This document shows, piece after piece, positions 10,601 through 20,719 of a stretch of 64,000 nucleotides of DNA. Below the pieces are notes generated by a model that was not told the DNA's origin, searched no databases, and was given only the letters and a program-made list of their open reading frames with translations. The number at the start of each line of letters is the position of its first letter. The first letter of the stretch is position 1. Source of the DNA: Butyrivibrio sp. (lineage in GTDB: Bacteria > Bacillota > Clostridia > Lachnospirales > Lachnospiraceae). A program made the position numbers and the translations under genes. The stretch spans positions 1 to 64,000 of the forward strand of contig NZ_JAFRGN010000011.1 in assembly GCF_017433805.1 (NCBI RefSeq), in the 5' to 3' direction.

Positions 10601-11385
10601 ATGCAATCCATGATCATCCATGCTGGCTCATTTCCAGACTCTCTGAAAGCTTCTACAACCTCAAGTCTCTTGATGATTCTTGCTCTCTTCTGTCCGCTTG
10701 ATGTATCAAGTCCTTCTTTTAATTCTGCGTATTCCTTCTCAAGGTCGATATCAAGAAGAAGTTCCTTAATGGACTCAGCACCCATTCCTGCACGGAACTT
10801 GCCGCCCCACTCTTCTCTTGCATCCTGATATTCCTTCTCAGAAAGAACCTGCTTGTACTCAAGTGTTGTCTCACCTGGATCAAGTACTATATAAGAAGCA
10901 AAGTAAAGAACCTTCTCAAGTACACGAGGTGAAAGGTCAAGGATAAGTCCCATTCTGCTAGGGATTCCCTTGAAGTACCAAATGTGTGATACAGGAGCTG
11001 CAAGCTCGATGTATCCCATTCTCTCACGACGAACGCTGCTCTTTGTGATCTCTACGCCACAACGATCGCAGACAACGCCCTTATATCTAATCTTCTTGTA
11101 CTTACCACAGTGACATTCCCAGTCCTTGGTAGGTCCAAATATTTTCTCACAGAACAGACCGTCTCTCTCAGGCTTAAGTGTTCTGTAGTTGATTGTCTCT
11201 GGCTTAGTAACCTCACCGCTATGTGGATCATTGTCGTTTCTATGAGCCCAACTTCTGATCTTCTCAGGTGATGCAAGTCCAATCTTGATAGAATCAAATG
11301 TCATTGGCTGATAAACCTGCTGAAGAGTGCTGCCTCTGCCATTTGAAGCTTCATTTATTGCTTTATTCATTGTTGAATCAGACAT
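7642..11385 (-). CDS. rpoC: RNA polymerase beta' subunit
   Basis: A 1247-residue beta' subunit forming the catalytic half of RNA polymerase. The N-terminal zinc site is complete (C91, C93, C106, C109) and the metal-binding active-site loop NADFDGD lies at residues 478-484. The bridge and trigger regions follow, ending in an acidic tail ([15 protein letters not shown]). Length fits Clostridia without large insertions. An AAGAGG site precedes the ATG. It follows rpoB by 89 nt, with a hairpin in the gap, and is probably co-transcribed from the rpoB promoter. Confidence 0.99.
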   Translation of the reverse strand: MSDSTMNKAINEASNGRGSTLQQVYQPMTFDSIKIGLASPEKIRSWAHRNDNDPHSGEVTKPETINYRTLKPERDGLFCEKIFGPTKDWECHCGKYKKIRYKGVVCDRCGVEITKSSVRRERMGYIELAAPVSHIWYFKGIPSRMGLILDLSPRVLEKVLYFASYIVLDPGETTLEYKQVLSEKEYQDAREEWGGKFRAGMGAESIKELLLDIDLEKEYAELKEGLDTSSGQKRARIIKRLEVVEAFRESGNEPAWMIMDCIPVIPPDLRPMVQLDGGRFATSDLNDLYRRIINRNNRLKRLLDLGAPDIIVRNEKRMLQEAVDALIDNGRRGRPVTGPGNRALKSLSDMLKGKSGRFRQNLLGKRVDYSGRSVIVVGPELKIYQCGLPKEMAIELFKPFVMKELVSRGISQNIKNAKKLVERLDEQVWDVLEDVIKEHPVMLNRAPTLHRLGIQAFEPILVEGKAIKLHPLVCTPFNADFDGDQMAVHLPLSVEAQAECRFLMLSPNNILKPSDGGPVNVPTQDMVLGIYYLTQERPGALGEGKCFKNVDEAILAYENGYITLQSRIKIRINKKDADGVESTGIVESTLGRFLFNELIPQDLGFVDRSDPENFFKLEVDFMVGKKQLKQIITAIINTHGTFATAEVLDKIKDTGYHYSTRAAMTVSIADMTVPKQKQAMLDEAQATVDKIAANYRRGLITDEERYRAVVDTWMETDKKLTEELLAGLDKYNNIYMMADSGARGSNQQIKQLAGMRGLMADTTGRTIELPIKSNFREGLDVLEYFMSAHGARKGLSDTALRTADSGYLTRRMVDVSQELIIRDVDCCADKEVIPGMTVKAFMDGKETIEPLKDRITGRYSCETIKDKDGNVIVKKNHMITPSRAAKILSVGVNAKGEPVEAVKIRTILTCRSHNGICAKCYGANMATGEAVQVGEAVGIIAAQSIGEPGTQLTMRTFHTGGVAGGDITQGLPRVEELFEARKPKGLAIISELDGKVEIRDTKKKREVIVTNDETGESKAYLIPYGSRIKVQDGVTIEAGDELTEGSVNPHDLLKIKGIRAVQDYLLREVQRVYRLQGVDICDKHIEVIVRQMLKKVRIDESGDTEFLPGTLVDVLDFEDSNEALVSDGKKPAEGKQVILGITKAALATNSFLSAASFQETTKVLTDAAIKGKVDPLIGLKENVIIGKLIPAGTGMKRYRNTTLNTDVNFKDPEKLILKKRKRDFDDEFIDVAEDIEDDELTVADDEE

Positions 11386-11432
11386 TCGTAACCTCTTTTC
11401 TATATGTTAATGTGAGTTTAAGTTACAGCAAT

Positions 11433-11463
11433 CTGCCTGACCGGGAAAATCCCGGCTAGGCAG
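11433..11463 (-). other. rpoB-rpoC intergenic hairpin
   Basis: CTGCCT (11433-11438) plus CCGGGA (11441-11446) pair with TCCCGG (11450-11455) plus AGGCAG (11458-11463) around a small internal loop. There is no T-run on the minus strand, so it is more likely an RNA processing or stability element than a terminator. Confidence 0.5.
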
Positions 11464-11474
11464 TTTATTTCTGA

Positions 11475-14400
11475 TTACTCATCATCAGATGAATCAAAAT
11501 CCTCAAATGAATCCTCTGACTCAAATTCATCTGCATCTTCAGCTTCTGCTACAAGCTCGCCGCTCTCATCGAAGTGCTGCTTGGAATAGCCATTAGCTTC
11601 AAAAGATTCCTGGCTGTAATCGCGTGCATTCTCGCCTTCCATTTCAAAGCGATAATCTGAATCTGTGTAATCAACGCTCTCCATAATTTCTACTTCAGTG
11701 TTATCTTCACGAAGTACCTTGATATCAAGACCAAGGGACTGAAGCTCTTTAAGAAGAACCTTGAATGATTCTGGAACGCCAGGTTCAGGAATGTTATCAC
11801 CCTTAATAATTGCCTCGTAGGTCTTAACACGTCCTACAACATCATCAGACTTAACTGTAAGAATTTCCTGAAGTGTGTAAGCTGCACCATAAGCCTCGAG
11901 AGCCCAAACTTCCATTTCTCCGAAACGCTGTCCACCGAACTGAGCTTTACCACCCAGAGGCTGCTGTGTTACGAGAGAGTAAGGACCAGTTGAACGAGCA
12001 TGGATCTTATCGTCAACCAGGTGATGGAGCTTGAGATAATGCATGTGTCCGATAGTTGTTGGGCTATCAAACTTCTGTCCTGTTCTACCATCACGGAGCT
12101 GTACCTTACCGTCTGATCTGATTGGAACACCCTTCCAGAGCTCTCTGTGATCTCTGTTCTCATACAGGTAATCCATAATCTCAGGATGTACAAGATCCTT
12201 GTACTTAGCCTGGAACTCATCCCATGTGCTATTTACATAGTCATTAGCAAGTTCAAGTGTATCCTGAATATCTATTTCGTTAGCACCATCAAAGATTGGT
12301 GTAGCGATGTTAAATCCAAGTGCCTTGGCAGCAAGAGAAAGGTGAATCTCAAGGACCTGTCCGATATTCATACGGGAAGGAACGCCAAGAGGATTAAGTA
12401 CGATATCAAGTGGTCTACCATTTGGAAGATATGGCATATCCTCAATAGGAAGTACACGTGATACGACACCCTTGTTACCATGACGACCAGCCATCTTATC
12501 ACCTACAGAGATCTTTCTCTTCTGTGCGATATAGATACGAACTGCCTGATTAACACCAGGTGAAAGCTCATCGCCGTTATCTCTTGTAAATACCTTAGCA
12601 TCTACAACAATACCATACTCACCGTGAGGAACCTTAAGAGATGTATCTCTAACCTCTCTAGCCTTCTCACCGAAGATAGCTCTAAGGAGTCTCTCTTCTG
12701 CAGTAAGCTCTGTCTCGCCCTTAGGTGTTACCTTACCAACAAGGATATCACCGGCACGAACCTCGGCACCGATACGGATAATTCCGCGATCGTCAAGATC
12801 CTTAAGAGCATCGTCACCTACGCCTGGAACGTCACGAGTGATTTCTTCTGGTCCGAGCTTAGTCTCACGAGCTTCTGCCTCATACTCCTCAATATGTACA
12901 GATGTATAAACATCGTCACGTACAAGTCTCTCTGAAAGAAGAACAGCGTCCTCGTAGTTGTAACCTTCCCATGTCATGAAACCAATAAGAGGGTTCTTAC
13001 CAAGACCAAGTTCTCCCTGTGATGTTGAAGGACCATCTGCGATAACCTGTCCTGCCTCAACATGATCACCCTTGAATACGATAGGTCTCTGGTTGTAGCA
13101 GTTACTCTGGTTAGATCTCTGGAACTTAATAAGATGGAACTCTTCCTTCTCACCATCATCATATGTAATCTGAATAAGCTTACTGTCAACAAAATCGATA
13201 GTACCAGCTTTTCTGGCAACTACGCATACACCTGAGTCAACAGCTGCCTTTCTCTCCATACCTGTTCCAACAGCAGGAGCCTCTGTCATAAGAAGTGGCA
13301 CCGCCTGACGCTGCATGTTTGATCCCATGAGGGCACGGTTAGCATCGTCGTTCTCAAGGAATGGGATAAGTGCTGTAGCAACTGAGAATACCATTCTAGG
13401 TGATACGTCCATGTACTCAACTGCTGTCTTAGGATACTCAGATGTCTCTTCTCTGAAACGTCCTGATACAGTCTTCTTAACGAAATGGCCTTCCTCATCA
13501 AGTGGAGTATTAGCCTGAGCTACATGGTAGTTATCCTCTTCGTCAGCTGTAAGGTACTCAACCTCATCAGTAACTCGTGGATTCTCTGGATCTGTTCTAT
13601 CAACTACACGATATGGAGCCTCTACGAAACCATAGTCGTTAACTCTTGCATAGCTTGCAAGTGAGTTGATAAGACCGATGTTAGGACCTTCAGGTGTCTC
13701 GATAGGACACATACGTCCATAGTGAGTATAGTGTACGTCTCGAACCTCGAATCCGGCTCTATCTCTTGAAAGACCACCAGGACCAAGGGCAGAAAGACGT
13801 CTCTTATGTGTAATCTCACTAAGAGGGTTGTTCTGATCCATGAACTGTGACAGCTGTGATGATCCGAAGAACTCCTTAACAGCTGCCTGTACAGGCTTAA
13901 TGTTAATAAGTGTCTGAGGAGAAACTTCCTCTGTATCATGAGTTGTCATTCTCTCACGAACAACTCTCTCAAGTCTTGAAAGACCGATTCTGTACTGGTT
14001 CTGAAGAAGCTCACCTACGCAACGGATACGTCTGTTACCAAGGTGATCGATATCATCATCGTTACCAATACCATACTCAAGATGGATATTGTAGTTAATA
14101 GATGCAATGATATCTTCCTTAGTGATGTGCTTAGGAATAAGCTCATGCACACGCTTCTTAATTGTATCTGCAAGTCCCTCAGGATCGTTCTTGGCTGTGT
14201 ACTCGTCAAGAATCTCCTTAAGTACTGGATAATATACATCCTCATTGATTCCAAGCTCTACAGGATCACACTCGATGAAGTGTGTGATGTCTACCATCAT
14301 ATTAGAAAGAACCTTAACGTTTCTCTCCTCTTCCTGTAAAAGAACATAAGGAATAGCCGCATTCTGAATCTCTGTAGCAAGAGCACGGTCAACCTTAGTA

Positions 14401-15347
14401 CCAGCAGATGCGATCATCTCACCTGTTGTCTCGTCAACTACATCCTCTGCAAGAACATGTCCATTGATACGGTTCTTGAAGTGTAACTTCTTATTGAATT
14501 TGTATCTACCAACCTTAGCAAGGTCATATCTTCTAGGATCGAAGAACATAGCGTTGATAAGGCTCTCTGCACTCTCAACACTAAGTGGCTCACCAGGACG
14601 GATCTTTCTATAGAGTTCAAGAAGACCGCTCTGATAATCTGTAGAAGAATCCTTGGAGAAACTTCCCTGAATCTTAGGCTCATCGCCGAAGAGTTCAAGA
14701 ATCTCCTCGTTTGATCCGATGCCAAGAGCTCTGATAAGAACGGTTACAGGAACCTTTCTTGTTCTATCTACTCTTGCATAGAATACATCGTTAGGATCGG
14801 TCTCGTACTCAAGCCATGCACCTCTGTTAGGGATAACAGTGCAAGCCATAAGCTCCTTACCGATCTTATCGTATGTAATATCATAATAAATACCGGGTGA
14901 ACGAACTAACTGGCTGACGATAACTCTTTCTGCGCCATTGATGACAAAGGTACCTGTAGCTGTCATAAGAGGAAGATCGCCCATGAAAATCTCATGTTCT
15001 GTGATCTCATCTTTCTCCTTATTATGAAGACGTACCTTAACCTTCAAAGGTGCAGCAAATGTTGCATCTCTCTCCTTGCATTTCTCAATCGTGTTTTTGT
15101 TCTTGTCAATCTCATCCTCGCAAAGTTTGAAATCAACAAATTCCAGACTGAGCTTGCCGCTGTAGTCCTCAATTGGAGAAATATCGTCGAAGACTTCCTT
15201 TAAGCCTTCGTCAAGAAACCACTGATATGAATTCTTCTGTACTTCAATCAGGTTTGGCATCTCCAGGACTTCCTTCTGACGCTGGAAACTCATACGAATG
15301 TTTTTACCAGCACCGGTAGGATGTAATCTGTTTTTTTCCATTGACAT
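11475..15347 (-). CDS. rpoB: RNA polymerase beta subunit
   Basis: A 1290-residue beta subunit. The rifampicin pocket ([20 protein letters not shown] then [11 protein letters not shown]) is wild type, with the residues commonly changed in resistant mutants intact. [17 protein letters not shown] and the C-terminal switch region are present. The end carries a family-variable acidic, Ser-rich tail ([18 protein letters not shown]). GGGGTG precedes the first ATG; a second Met two codons on is possible. It has its own consensus promoter downstream of the rplL terminator. Confidence 0.99.
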   Translation of the reverse strand: MSMEKNRLHPTGAGKNIRMSFQRQKEVLEMPNLIEVQKNSYQWFLDEGLKEVFDDISPIEDYSGKLSLEFVDFKLCEDEIDKNKNTIEKCKERDATFAAPLKVKVRLHNKEKDEITEHEIFMGDLPLMTATGTFVINGAERVIVSQLVRSPGIYYDITYDKIGKELMACTVIPNRGAWLEYETDPNDVFYARVDRTRKVPVTVLIRALGIGSNEEILELFGDEPKIQGSFSKDSSTDYQSGLLELYRKIRPGEPLSVESAESLINAMFFDPRRYDLAKVGRYKFNKKLHFKNRINGHVLAEDVVDETTGEMIASAGTKVDRALATEIQNAAIPYVLLQEEERNVKVLSNMMVDITHFIECDPVELGINEDVYYPVLKEILDEYTAKNDPEGLADTIKKRVHELIPKHITKEDIIASINYNIHLEYGIGNDDDIDHLGNRRIRCVGELLQNQYRIGLSRLERVVRERMTTHDTEEVSPQTLINIKPVQAAVKEFFGSSQLSQFMDQNNPLSEITHKRRLSALGPGGLSRDRAGFEVRDVHYTHYGRMCPIETPEGPNIGLINSLASYARVNDYGFVEAPYRVVDRTDPENPRVTDEVEYLTADEEDNYHVAQANTPLDEEGHFVKKTVSGRFREETSEYPKTAVEYMDVSPRMVFSVATALIPFLENDDANRALMGSNMQRQAVPLLMTEAPAVGTGMERKAAVDSGVCVVARKAGTIDFVDSKLIQITYDDGEKEEFHLIKFQRSNQSNCYNQRPIVFKGDHVEAGQVIADGPSTSQGELGLGKNPLIGFMTWEGYNYEDAVLLSERLVRDDVYTSVHIEEYEAEARETKLGPEEITRDVPGVGDDALKDLDDRGIIRIGAEVRAGDILVGKVTPKGETELTAEERLLRAIFGEKAREVRDTSLKVPHGEYGIVVDAKVFTRDNGDELSPGVNQAVRIYIAQKRKISVGDKMAGRHGNKGVVSRVLPIEDMPYLPNGRPLDIVLNPLGVPSRMNIGQVLEIHLSLAAKALGFNIATPIFDGANEIDIQDTLELANDYVNSTWDEFQAKYKDLVHPEIMDYLYENRDHRELWKGVPIRSDGKVQLRDGRTGQKFDSPTTIGHMHYLKLHHLVDDKIHARSTGPYSLVTQQPLGGKAQFGGQRFGEMEVWALEAYGAAYTLQEILTVKSDDVVGRVKTYEAIIKGDNIPEPGVPESFKVLLKELQSLGLDIKVLREDNTEVEIMESVDYTDSDYRFEMEGENARDYSQESFEANGYSKQHFDESGELVAEAEDADEFESEDSFEDFDSSDDE

Positions 15348-15450
15348 TCACCCCGTTCTAAATTTTATTTTTTGCGGTAAAATAGGCATTTTGGAGTACT
15401 TTTAAAAAAGTGCGCAAAAAGGCCCACCACACCACAATAGTGCACCCTAA

Positions 15451-15479
15451 ATCATACTGCAAAGAAATTTTGTTGTCAA
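15451..15479 (-). promoter_or_regulatory. rpoBC promoter
   Basis: On the minus strand TTGACA (15474-15479), 17 bp, TATGAT (15451-15456). The start point would leave a leader of about 95 nt before rpoB. It follows directly after the rplL terminator, so rpoBC can be transcribed separately from rplJL. Confidence 0.85.
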
Positions 15480-15495
15480 GAACTTTTTGAAAGAA

Positions 15496-15528
15496 CAAAA
15501 AGAGCCAGGTTATTTCTAACCTGACTCT
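15496..15528 (-). terminator. rplL terminator
   Basis: AGAGCCAGGTTA (15501-15512) pairs with TAACCTGACTCT (15517-15528) with G-U pairs on the minus-strand RNA, then TTTTTG. It lies 23 nt past the rplL stop and probably lowers read-through into rpoBC, helping keep L7/L12 in excess. Confidence 0.8.
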
Positions 15529-15550
15529 CAACATTCTTAATAAGGATGGA

Positions 15551-15928
15551 TTACTTAAGAGTAACCTTTGCGCCCTCAGCCTCAAGCTTAGCCTTGATGT
15601 CATCAGCCTCTGCCTTAGAAGCGTTCTCCTTAACCATCTTAGGAGCTCCATCAACGAGATCCTTTGCTTCCTTAAGTCCAAGACCTGTAAGCTCACGAAC
15701 AACCTTGATAACCTTAACCTTGTTAGGACCAACCTCTGTAAGCTCTACGTTGAACTCAGTCTTCTCTTCACCAGCTGCTGCTGCGCCAGCGCCTGCTGCT
15801 GCAACTACAACGCCTGCTGCTGCAGATACGCCGAACTCTTCCTCACAAGCCTTTACAAGATCATTTAACTCGAGCACTGTAAGCTCTTTGATAGCATCGA
15901 TAAATTCTGCTGTTGTTAACTTTGCCAT
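15551..15928 (-). CDS. rplL: Ribosomal protein L7/L12
   Basis: A 125-residue L7/L12 (bL12), present in several copies on the ribosomal stalk, where it recruits translational GTPases such as the EF-G encoded nearby. The N-terminal dimerisation segment, an Ala/Gly-rich hinge (about residues 36-52) and the C-terminal globular domain with [16 protein letters not shown] are all present. TGGAGG precedes the ATG. It follows rplJ by 69 nt under the same L10 leader. Confidence 0.99.
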   Translation of the reverse strand: MAKLTTAEFIDAIKELTVLELNDLVKACEEEFGVSAAAGVVVAAAGAGAAAAGEEKTEFNVELTEVGPNKVKVIKVVRELTGLGLKEAKDLVDGAPKMVKENASKAEADDIKAKLEAEGAKVTLK

Positions 15929-15997
15929 TATTATATACCTCCATATAGTATAATTTCTAAATTTGTTTTGTTGTTATAACTTACTAAATTGTACAGA

Positions 15998-16573
15998 TTA
16001 CTCTGCTGCAGGTGCTTCTGCAGGAGCTTCTTCTGTAGCTGGAGCCTCTGCTGTCTCAGCAGGTGCTTCCTCAGCAGCTGGAGCTGCCTCGCCACCTTTC
16101 TCTGCGATCTGATTGATAACGCGAGCGAAGTTTGCGATAGGTGACTGCATAGAACCAAGCAATCTTGAAAGAAGAACTTCCTTTGAAGGGATTGTAGCGA
16201 TGTCAGTCATTGCTGTTGCGTCATAGAATTTACCTTCTATAACACCACCCTTAATCTCAAGAGCCTTAGCCTTCTTAGCAAACTCGTAAAGTACACGAGC
16301 TGGAGCTGCTGGATCTGTCTCAGATACAGCCATTGCGCTAGGACCATTTAAGAGGTCTGAAAGCTGCTCGAAGTCTGTTCCCTTGAATGCGAAGTTCATC
16401 ATCGTATTCTTGTAAACCTTGTATGAAACGCCTTCTTCACGAAGTTTCTTACGAAGCTCAGTATCCTGTGCTACTGTAAGTCCGCGGTGATCTACAAGTA
16501 CGACTGCCTGAGCGTCTTTGATCTTCTCTGAAATCTCAGCTACTACAGGCTGTTTAAGTTCAACCTTTGCCAT
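15998..16573 (-). CDS. rplJ: Ribosomal protein L10
   Basis: A 191-residue L10 (uL10), base of the stalk. The RNA-binding N-terminal domain (AVVLVDHRGLTVAQDTELRK, YKVYKNTMM) and the C-terminal helix that binds L12 dimers are followed by an Ala/Glu/Pro-rich tail (about residues 160-191: repeats of EEAPAE) not found in most L10 proteins. AGGAGG precedes the ATG. The leader matches the L10 autoregulatory RNA, so expression is likely under feedback from the L10-L12 complex. Confidence 0.98.
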   Translation of the reverse strand: MAKVELKQPVVAEISEKIKDAQAVVLVDHRGLTVAQDTELRKKLREEGVSYKVYKNTMMNFAFKGTDFEQLSDLLNGPSAMAVSETDPAAPARVLYEFAKKAKALEIKGGVIEGKFYDATAMTDIATIPSKEVLLSRLLGSMQSPIANFARVINQIAEKGGEAAPAAEEAPAETAEAPATEEAPAEAPAAE

Positions 16574-16603
16574 TTTTTTACCTCCTTATAGAATGTACCG
16601 CCG

Positions 16604-16633
16604 AAAAAAAACCTCTCGAAGACATCGAGAGGT
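16604..16633 (-). terminator. Attenuator in the rplJ leader
   Basis: ACCTCTCGA (16611-16619) pairs with TCGAGAGGT (16625-16633); the minus strand then has eight Ts. It lies between the L10 leader fold and the rplJ ribosome site, where leader binding by L10 can favour termination in Firmicutes. Confidence 0.85.
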
Positions 16634-16655
16634 AAAAAAGTCTAATCAAACTTTT

Positions 16656-16741
16656 CCTCGGCAGGCGATTTCTCATTATGTTCCTCATAAAGGAACACCT
16701 GCTGTCTTCGGCCGGTTGTCTCTTAGTTTTATCTGACAACC
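16656..16741 (-). promoter_or_regulatory. L10 leader RNA
   Basis: On the minus strand the leader reads GAAGACAGCAGGTG ... GCCTGCCGAGG (16656-16707), the hallmark kink-turn arms of the L10 leader family, preceded by a GGTTGTC/GACAACC stem (16714-16741). L10(L12)4 binds such leaders to limit rplJL expression. The terminator just downstream fits regulation by attenuation. Confidence 0.85.
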
Positions 16742-16747
16742 TTGTAT

Positions 16748-16776
16748 AAATTAGCACATTATTTTTTTATTGTCAA
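16748..16776 (-). promoter_or_regulatory. rplJL promoter
   Basis: TTGACA (16771-16776 on the minus strand), 17 bp, TAATTT (16748-16753). It is placed just beyond the pectate lyase stop codon; no terminator separates that gene from it, so pectate lyase transcripts may read into the ribosomal leader. Confidence 0.72.
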
Positions 16777-16783
16777 CAGTTTT

Positions 16784-19700
16784 TTATTTACTCCAAATCA
16801 ATACACCGTTTTCATCAAAGATGTATTTGTGGAACCATCTGGTGAGTTCGCCGACATACATATTACCATTCTTGTCAAAGTAGTAGGTGTTCTCTCCGAT
16901 TGTTATCATCTTATCCTTAGCCTGCTTACCACTGTCAAGAAAGTAGTACATCTTGTCATCGATGAACTTCTGTCCGTAAACCATGACACCCTTTTCATCG
17001 TAGTAATATGTAGATCCATATCTTTCAAGCCAGCCATATACCATATCGCCATCATTATTGAAGAAATATTTGTTATCACCAACTGTTACATTGCCATTCT
17101 TGAACATTACACCATCCTCTTTAAAGAAATGGTATGCTCCGTCAACATTGACAAGACCTTTTTCCATATCACCATTTTCATCGAAGTGATATGTTCTGAA
17201 ATACTTGGTGAGCCAGCCTGTGATCATCTTACCATCAGCACCAAAGTAATGTTTCTTATCACCATCATCAACAAATACATTTGTCTTTCTGACACCTTTT
17301 TCATCGAAGTAATATGTTGCGCCATCTATAGTGCAGATTCCAGTTGCATTGGTTCCATCAGCAAGAACAAAGTATGTTCTTCCATATTTCGTAAACCATG
17401 TTCCTTCTTCTGCAACAGGTTTCTCGGGCTCTACTGGTTCTGGATCTGCTGGTTCAGGCTCAACAATTTCCTCTGAGCTTGCTTCTGATGCAGCTTCACT
17501 TGATGCTTCTCCTGCTGCCTCTGAACTAGACTCTGATGCTGCCTCACTTGATGCCTCGCCAGCTGCTTCTGAACTTGCCTCTGATGCAGCTTCACTTGAT
17601 GCCTCTCCTGCTGCCTCTGAGCTCGCCTCTGATGCTGCCTCGCTTGATGCCTCAGTTGCAGGATCATCGTTACCAGGCTCTTCCTCAGCAGGCTTTTCAT
17701 TTGATACATATTCGATATAGAAAAGATTCTCTACATCCTTCTTGGTCAGTTCATGGCTTCCTGCTGTAATATCAAGAGTCATTACATTAGTCGCCTCTTT
17801 AACTGCTTCTCCATCAAGCTTGATTGATGAATCCTTATCTCCAAATACGAGAATAAGCTTACCATCTGAAGGAGCTGTGAACTTAACTTTGGTCTTGCTC
17901 TCAATCTTGAGGCACTGTGTGAGGAGCTTACCCTCATATGTCACAGTTCCCTTAGCAGTAGAAAGAGCACCTTCTATTGTGTAGAAATCACTGTCCTTAC
18001 CAGATGCAGTAAAGTTATGTACGTAGCTGGTCACATTAACAGGTGTTTCTTCGTGTCCTTCGCCTGAGTTCTCAGATGAAGCTTCGCCAGAAGCCTCTGA
18101 TGATGACTCACTTGCGCCGGAATTCTCTGATGAAGCATCTGAAGAAGCCTCTCCTGCTCCCGAATTCTCTGATCCGCTTCCATTACCAGCAACAGATCCG
18201 CCACCAACCGCGATCATGCTAGTCTGGTATGAATTAAGCGCTGCCTTGAGCGCCTTATTTACGCTGTAATCTGTATCATCAACTTCATTGTTGAACTGCC
18301 AGCTAAAATCTCCACCATTTTCTCTACCTGCGAAGGCTGTTACTTTCTCTTTTGCCTCCTCTGGTGAATCAGCTGAATATGAATACATGATTCCTGATGT
18401 GTCAAAATTATTGTAAGAAGTCTTGCCCTTATAAGCAACTACTTCAGCTGGAACCTGCTCATCAGCAGATGCTACTTCATAAGCATCAAACTCTGTACTG
18501 TTCTCCTGATATGTTACGTAAGACTGAGCGCCTTCGATGTAGTTGTTAAAAGACTTGATGATACCGCCATCCTCACTTGAGAATGTGCCGTAATCTTCAT
18601 TTCTTGTAAGAGTCTCCCAGTCAGCCATAACGTCTGAGCCCTGCTCAGAAATAAGCATTGGGAACTTGCAGTTTCTATAATAGTTGCCCTCTACAAAAGC
18701 AGAAGCACCCATTGTTACACCAACACCATACTTGGAATTGCCGTCGTAATAGTTATTGTAGATATGAACACTGCAGGTTCTGATACGAGGATGTCTGGAA
18801 TCAGAATGATCATACCAGTTGTGGTGGTATGTAATGTAATTCTCAGTAGACTCTGACTTCATACCCTGAAGGTTACTCTTACCTGTGTCATAAAAGTGGT
18901 TATAGGAATGAGTAACAAATGTTGACTTCTTGGTATCAAGAGCTCCATCACCCTTAGCCTGGTCAGCATCGCCGCCTGCAAGTCCATAGAAGAAATCGCA
19001 GTTATGAACCCAGATGTGATCATTACTCTGCTGAAGTCCGAGATCATCACCCTCAGAGCTATCACAGTTCATGAAGCCAAGGTTTCTTACTTCAATGTTA
19101 GAAGCATTCTTGATTCTAAGTCCCCATCCATCAGCTGTAGCGTCTTCGCCTACACCTTCAAATGTGATTCCACAAGATACTCTTTTGTTATCGCCGCTTC
19201 CGCTAATAACAATATCGCCACCTTCCATTGTGGCAAAGTCTGTAATCTGACCAACAAATCTCACATCAAGAGGACGTGAGTCGTAGCCTTTCTTATAAAG
19301 GTTCAGGATATTCTGAAGTCCTGTACCTGCAGTTGTAGCACCCTTAGCATTAGTAACCACATCCATAGTTACTGTATCCTTGGTGTCCTTAGTAATATAA
19401 AGAACTACCGCATCACTTCTAAGTGTTCCGTCGCTGTTATAAGCGCCGTTTGAACTTCCGTTAACAAACGCGAAACCTGATCTGTCATGGCTCTGAACAT
19501 ATACAGAATCAGTTGATACCGCCTGATCAGCCTGCTCCTGGCCATCTTCTACAGGAACTACGGTAAAAGAATAATTACCTGCAGCAAGTCCCATGGCATC
19601 AGCTCTGTAATACTGACCAGCATCACCTGAGTAAAGACGAATCAGCTCATCATCAAGCTGTACCTCGCCATTATCTCCTCTGACATAAACGTTGTAACCC

Positions 19701-19882
19701 GTTGCATCCCCTGATGCATTCCATGTTACAAAAGCGGATTCAAGCCATCCGCCAGCCCCTGTTACTACAGGTGCAGAAACTGCAGCTGATGCAGTAACTT
19801 TTGTACCAGCAAGTGCAGCAGTAGTCAAAAGAACTCCTGCCATAGCCAGTCCAAGTCTGGATCTAAACTTTTTCCCCAACAT
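16784..19882 (-). CDS. Secreted modular pectate lyase (PL1) with wall-binding repeats
   Basis: A 1032-residue exported enzyme predicted to cleave polygalacturonate by beta-elimination. A signal peptide (about 1-34) and a fibronectin-like domain (about 36-130) precede a PL1 right-handed beta-helix (about 135-540) with a calcium-site region at DGALD (312-316), YHHNWYDHSD (352-361) and the catalytic-Arg motif SRHPRIR (362-368). Two low-complexity Ser/Ala/Glu linkers flank a beta domain (about 640-735). The end (about 835-1032) holds choline/glucan-binding-type repeats with GWLxxY and YYFDEKG-like units, probably anchoring it to wall polymers. GGGAGG precedes the ATG. A promoter and cre-like operator lie upstream, fitting carbon control. 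Confidence 0.93.
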   Translation of the reverse strand: MLGKKFRSRLGLAMAGVLLTTAALAGTKVTASAAVSAPVVTGAGGWLESAFVTWNASGDATGYNVYVRGDNGEVQLDDELIRLYSGDAGQYYRADAMGLAAGNYSFTVVPVEDGQEQADQAVSTDSVYVQSHDRSGFAFVNGSSNGAYNSDGTLRSDAVVLYITKDTKDTVTMDVVTNAKGATTAGTGLQNILNLYKKGYDSRPLDVRFVGQITDFATMEGGDIVISGSGDNKRVSCGITFEGVGEDATADGWGLRIKNASNIEVRNLGFMNCDSSEGDDLGLQQSNDHIWVHNCDFFYGLAGGDADQAKGDGALDTKKSTFVTHSYNHFYDTGKSNLQGMKSESTENYITYHHNWYDHSDSRHPRIRTCSVHIYNNYYDGNSKYGVGVTMGASAFVEGNYYRNCKFPMLISEQGSDVMADWETLTRNEDYGTFSSEDGGIIKSFNNYIEGAQSYVTYQENSTEFDAYEVASADEQVPAEVVAYKGKTSYNNFDTSGIMYSYSADSPEEAKEKVTAFAGRENGGDFSWQFNNEVDDTDYSVNKALKAALNSYQTSMIAVGGGSVAGNGSGSENSGAGEASSDASSENSGASESSSEASGEASSENSGEGHEETPVNVTSYVHNFTASGKDSDFYTIEGALSTAKGTVTYEGKLLTQCLKIESKTKVKFTAPSDGKLILVFGDKDSSIKLDGEAVKEATNVMTLDITAGSHELTKKDVENLFYIEYVSNEKPAEEEPGNDDPATEASSEAASEASSEAAGEASSEAASEASSEAAGEASSEAASESSSEAAGEASSEAASEASSEEIVEPEPADPEPVEPEKPVAEEGTWFTKYGRTYFVLADGTNATGICTIDGATYYFDEKGVRKTNVFVDDGDKKHYFGADGKMITGWLTKYFRTYHFDENGDMEKGLVNVDGAYHFFKEDGVMFKNGNVTVGDNKYFFNNDGDMVYGWLERYGSTYYYDEKGVMVYGQKFIDDKMYYFLDSGKQAKDKMITIGENTYYFDKNGNMYVGELTRWFHKYIFDENGVLIWSK

Positions 19883-19968
19883 TACGACCTCCCTTTTTTC
19901 ATTGAAATGTTAATTAATAGCAAAGACCACCTGCAATCCCCATTACAGATGGTCTGCTCCGTTATTTA

Positions 19969-19997
19969 ATCATAATGTTTAGTCAAAAGAGATTCAA
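19969..19997 (-). promoter_or_regulatory. Pectate lyase promoter
   Basis: On the minus strand TTGAAT (19992-19997), 17 bp, TATGAT (19969-19974). The transcript would carry a leader of about 80 nt that folds AGACCA/TGGTCT (about 19924-19955). Confidence 0.62.
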
Positions 19998-20005
19998 TGC
20001 TTTTA

Positions 20006-20019
20006 TGTAAGCGTTTACA
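20006..20019. promoter_or_regulatory. cre-like operator (CcpA/LacI family)
   Basis: TGTAAGCGTTTACA is a perfect 14-bp palindrome matching the catabolite-responsive element consensus. It ends 8 bp upstream of the -35 box of the pectate lyase promoter, so either repression or activation by CcpA or another LacI-family regulator is possible. Confidence 0.75.
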
Positions 20020-20087
20020 GAGAAAATATAAAGCTAAATTTGTTGATTATATACAATTGAATTTTGGAAGGGATTACATTTGAAAAT

Positions 20088-20125
20088 AAAAAAGAAGGAA
20101 ATGGCTACATACAGCCATTTCCTTC
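20088..20125 (-). terminator. Terminator after thrS and the secreted protein
   Basis: A 13-bp stem, GAAGGAAATGGCT (20094-20106) with AGCCATTTCCTTC (20113-20125), followed by TTTTTT on the minus strand, 7 nt past the stop of the secreted protein gene. Confidence 0.92.
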
Positions 20126-20131
20126 AATAAA

Positions 20132-20719
20132 TCATCTCACATGAATTGTTTCAAAACTAGCTTCGAACGCTTCCGTGCAATCATCGTCCTCAGCCCTCTG
20201 ATAAGCTATAGTAAATACGCGATATTTGGACAGCACAATGTATACGGTCTGATGAACCATCTCTTCTTCTGCCGCCTGATAGGATGTTTCTATCTTATAG
20301 CCTGGATAGCCATCAACCTTTATGTTAGTAAACGTATCAACAGTAAAGCCAACATCTTGGCCATATTCCTTGGCATACGCAGCAGACATTTGAGATTCAT
20401 ATATCTCTTTTGTCAGATTCATAGACTCATCTTCTATGAGCTTTGCACCAGACTCCTGCAATTCCTGACGCTCACGATTAGTGAGAACTCTATCCTGTCC
20501 GTTGTCATAAACACTGTATTTGATCGTAGATGATTCCATCGGACTATTCACGTTAACAAACAGTCCCTTTTCCTCCCCCGGAACAAACTCAGGTGGTATA
20601 ACAAAAGAACACTGAACAGCAGCATTCAGATCATTTGCAGCTTCTGCATTCACTGTGCCAATACTAAACATAGATAACAGCAGTATAAGACACAATATCC
20701 CCGTAAACATAGTTATCAA
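20132..20719 (-). CDS. Secreted protein of unknown function
   Basis: A 195-residue protein with a clear signal peptide (about residues 1-25, a hydrophobic core then VNAEAAND). The mature part is a small alpha/beta domain: a strand-rich start (AAVQCSFVIPPEFVPGEEKG), a Tyr- and Glu-rich middle, and QTVYIVLSKYRVFTIAYQRA near the end, which resembles PsbP/DUF1795-type folds. No catalytic motif is evident. The ATG overlaps the thrS stop (ATGA), so it is translationally coupled to thrS, an unexpected partner. Function unknown. Confidence 0.8.
   Translation of the reverse strand: MITMFTGILCLILLLSMFSIGTVNAEAANDLNAAVQCSFVIPPEFVPGEEKGLFVNVNSPMESSTIKYSVYDNGQDRVLTNRERQELQESGAKLIEDESMNLTKEIYESQMSAAYAKEYGQDVGFTVDTFTNIKVDGYPGYKIETSYQAAEEEMVHQTVYIVLSKYRVFTIAYQRAEDDDCTEAFEASFETIHVR

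Noticed and set aside
11475..15347. Many antisense and other-frame ORFs of 60-135 codons over rpoB, rpoC, fusA and tuf
   Set aside because: They mirror codon bias of the true genes, lack ribosome sites and have no recognisable protein.
19883..20005. c-di-GMP riboswitch in the pectate lyase leader
   Set aside because: A hairpin is present but none of the conserved riboswitch blocks.
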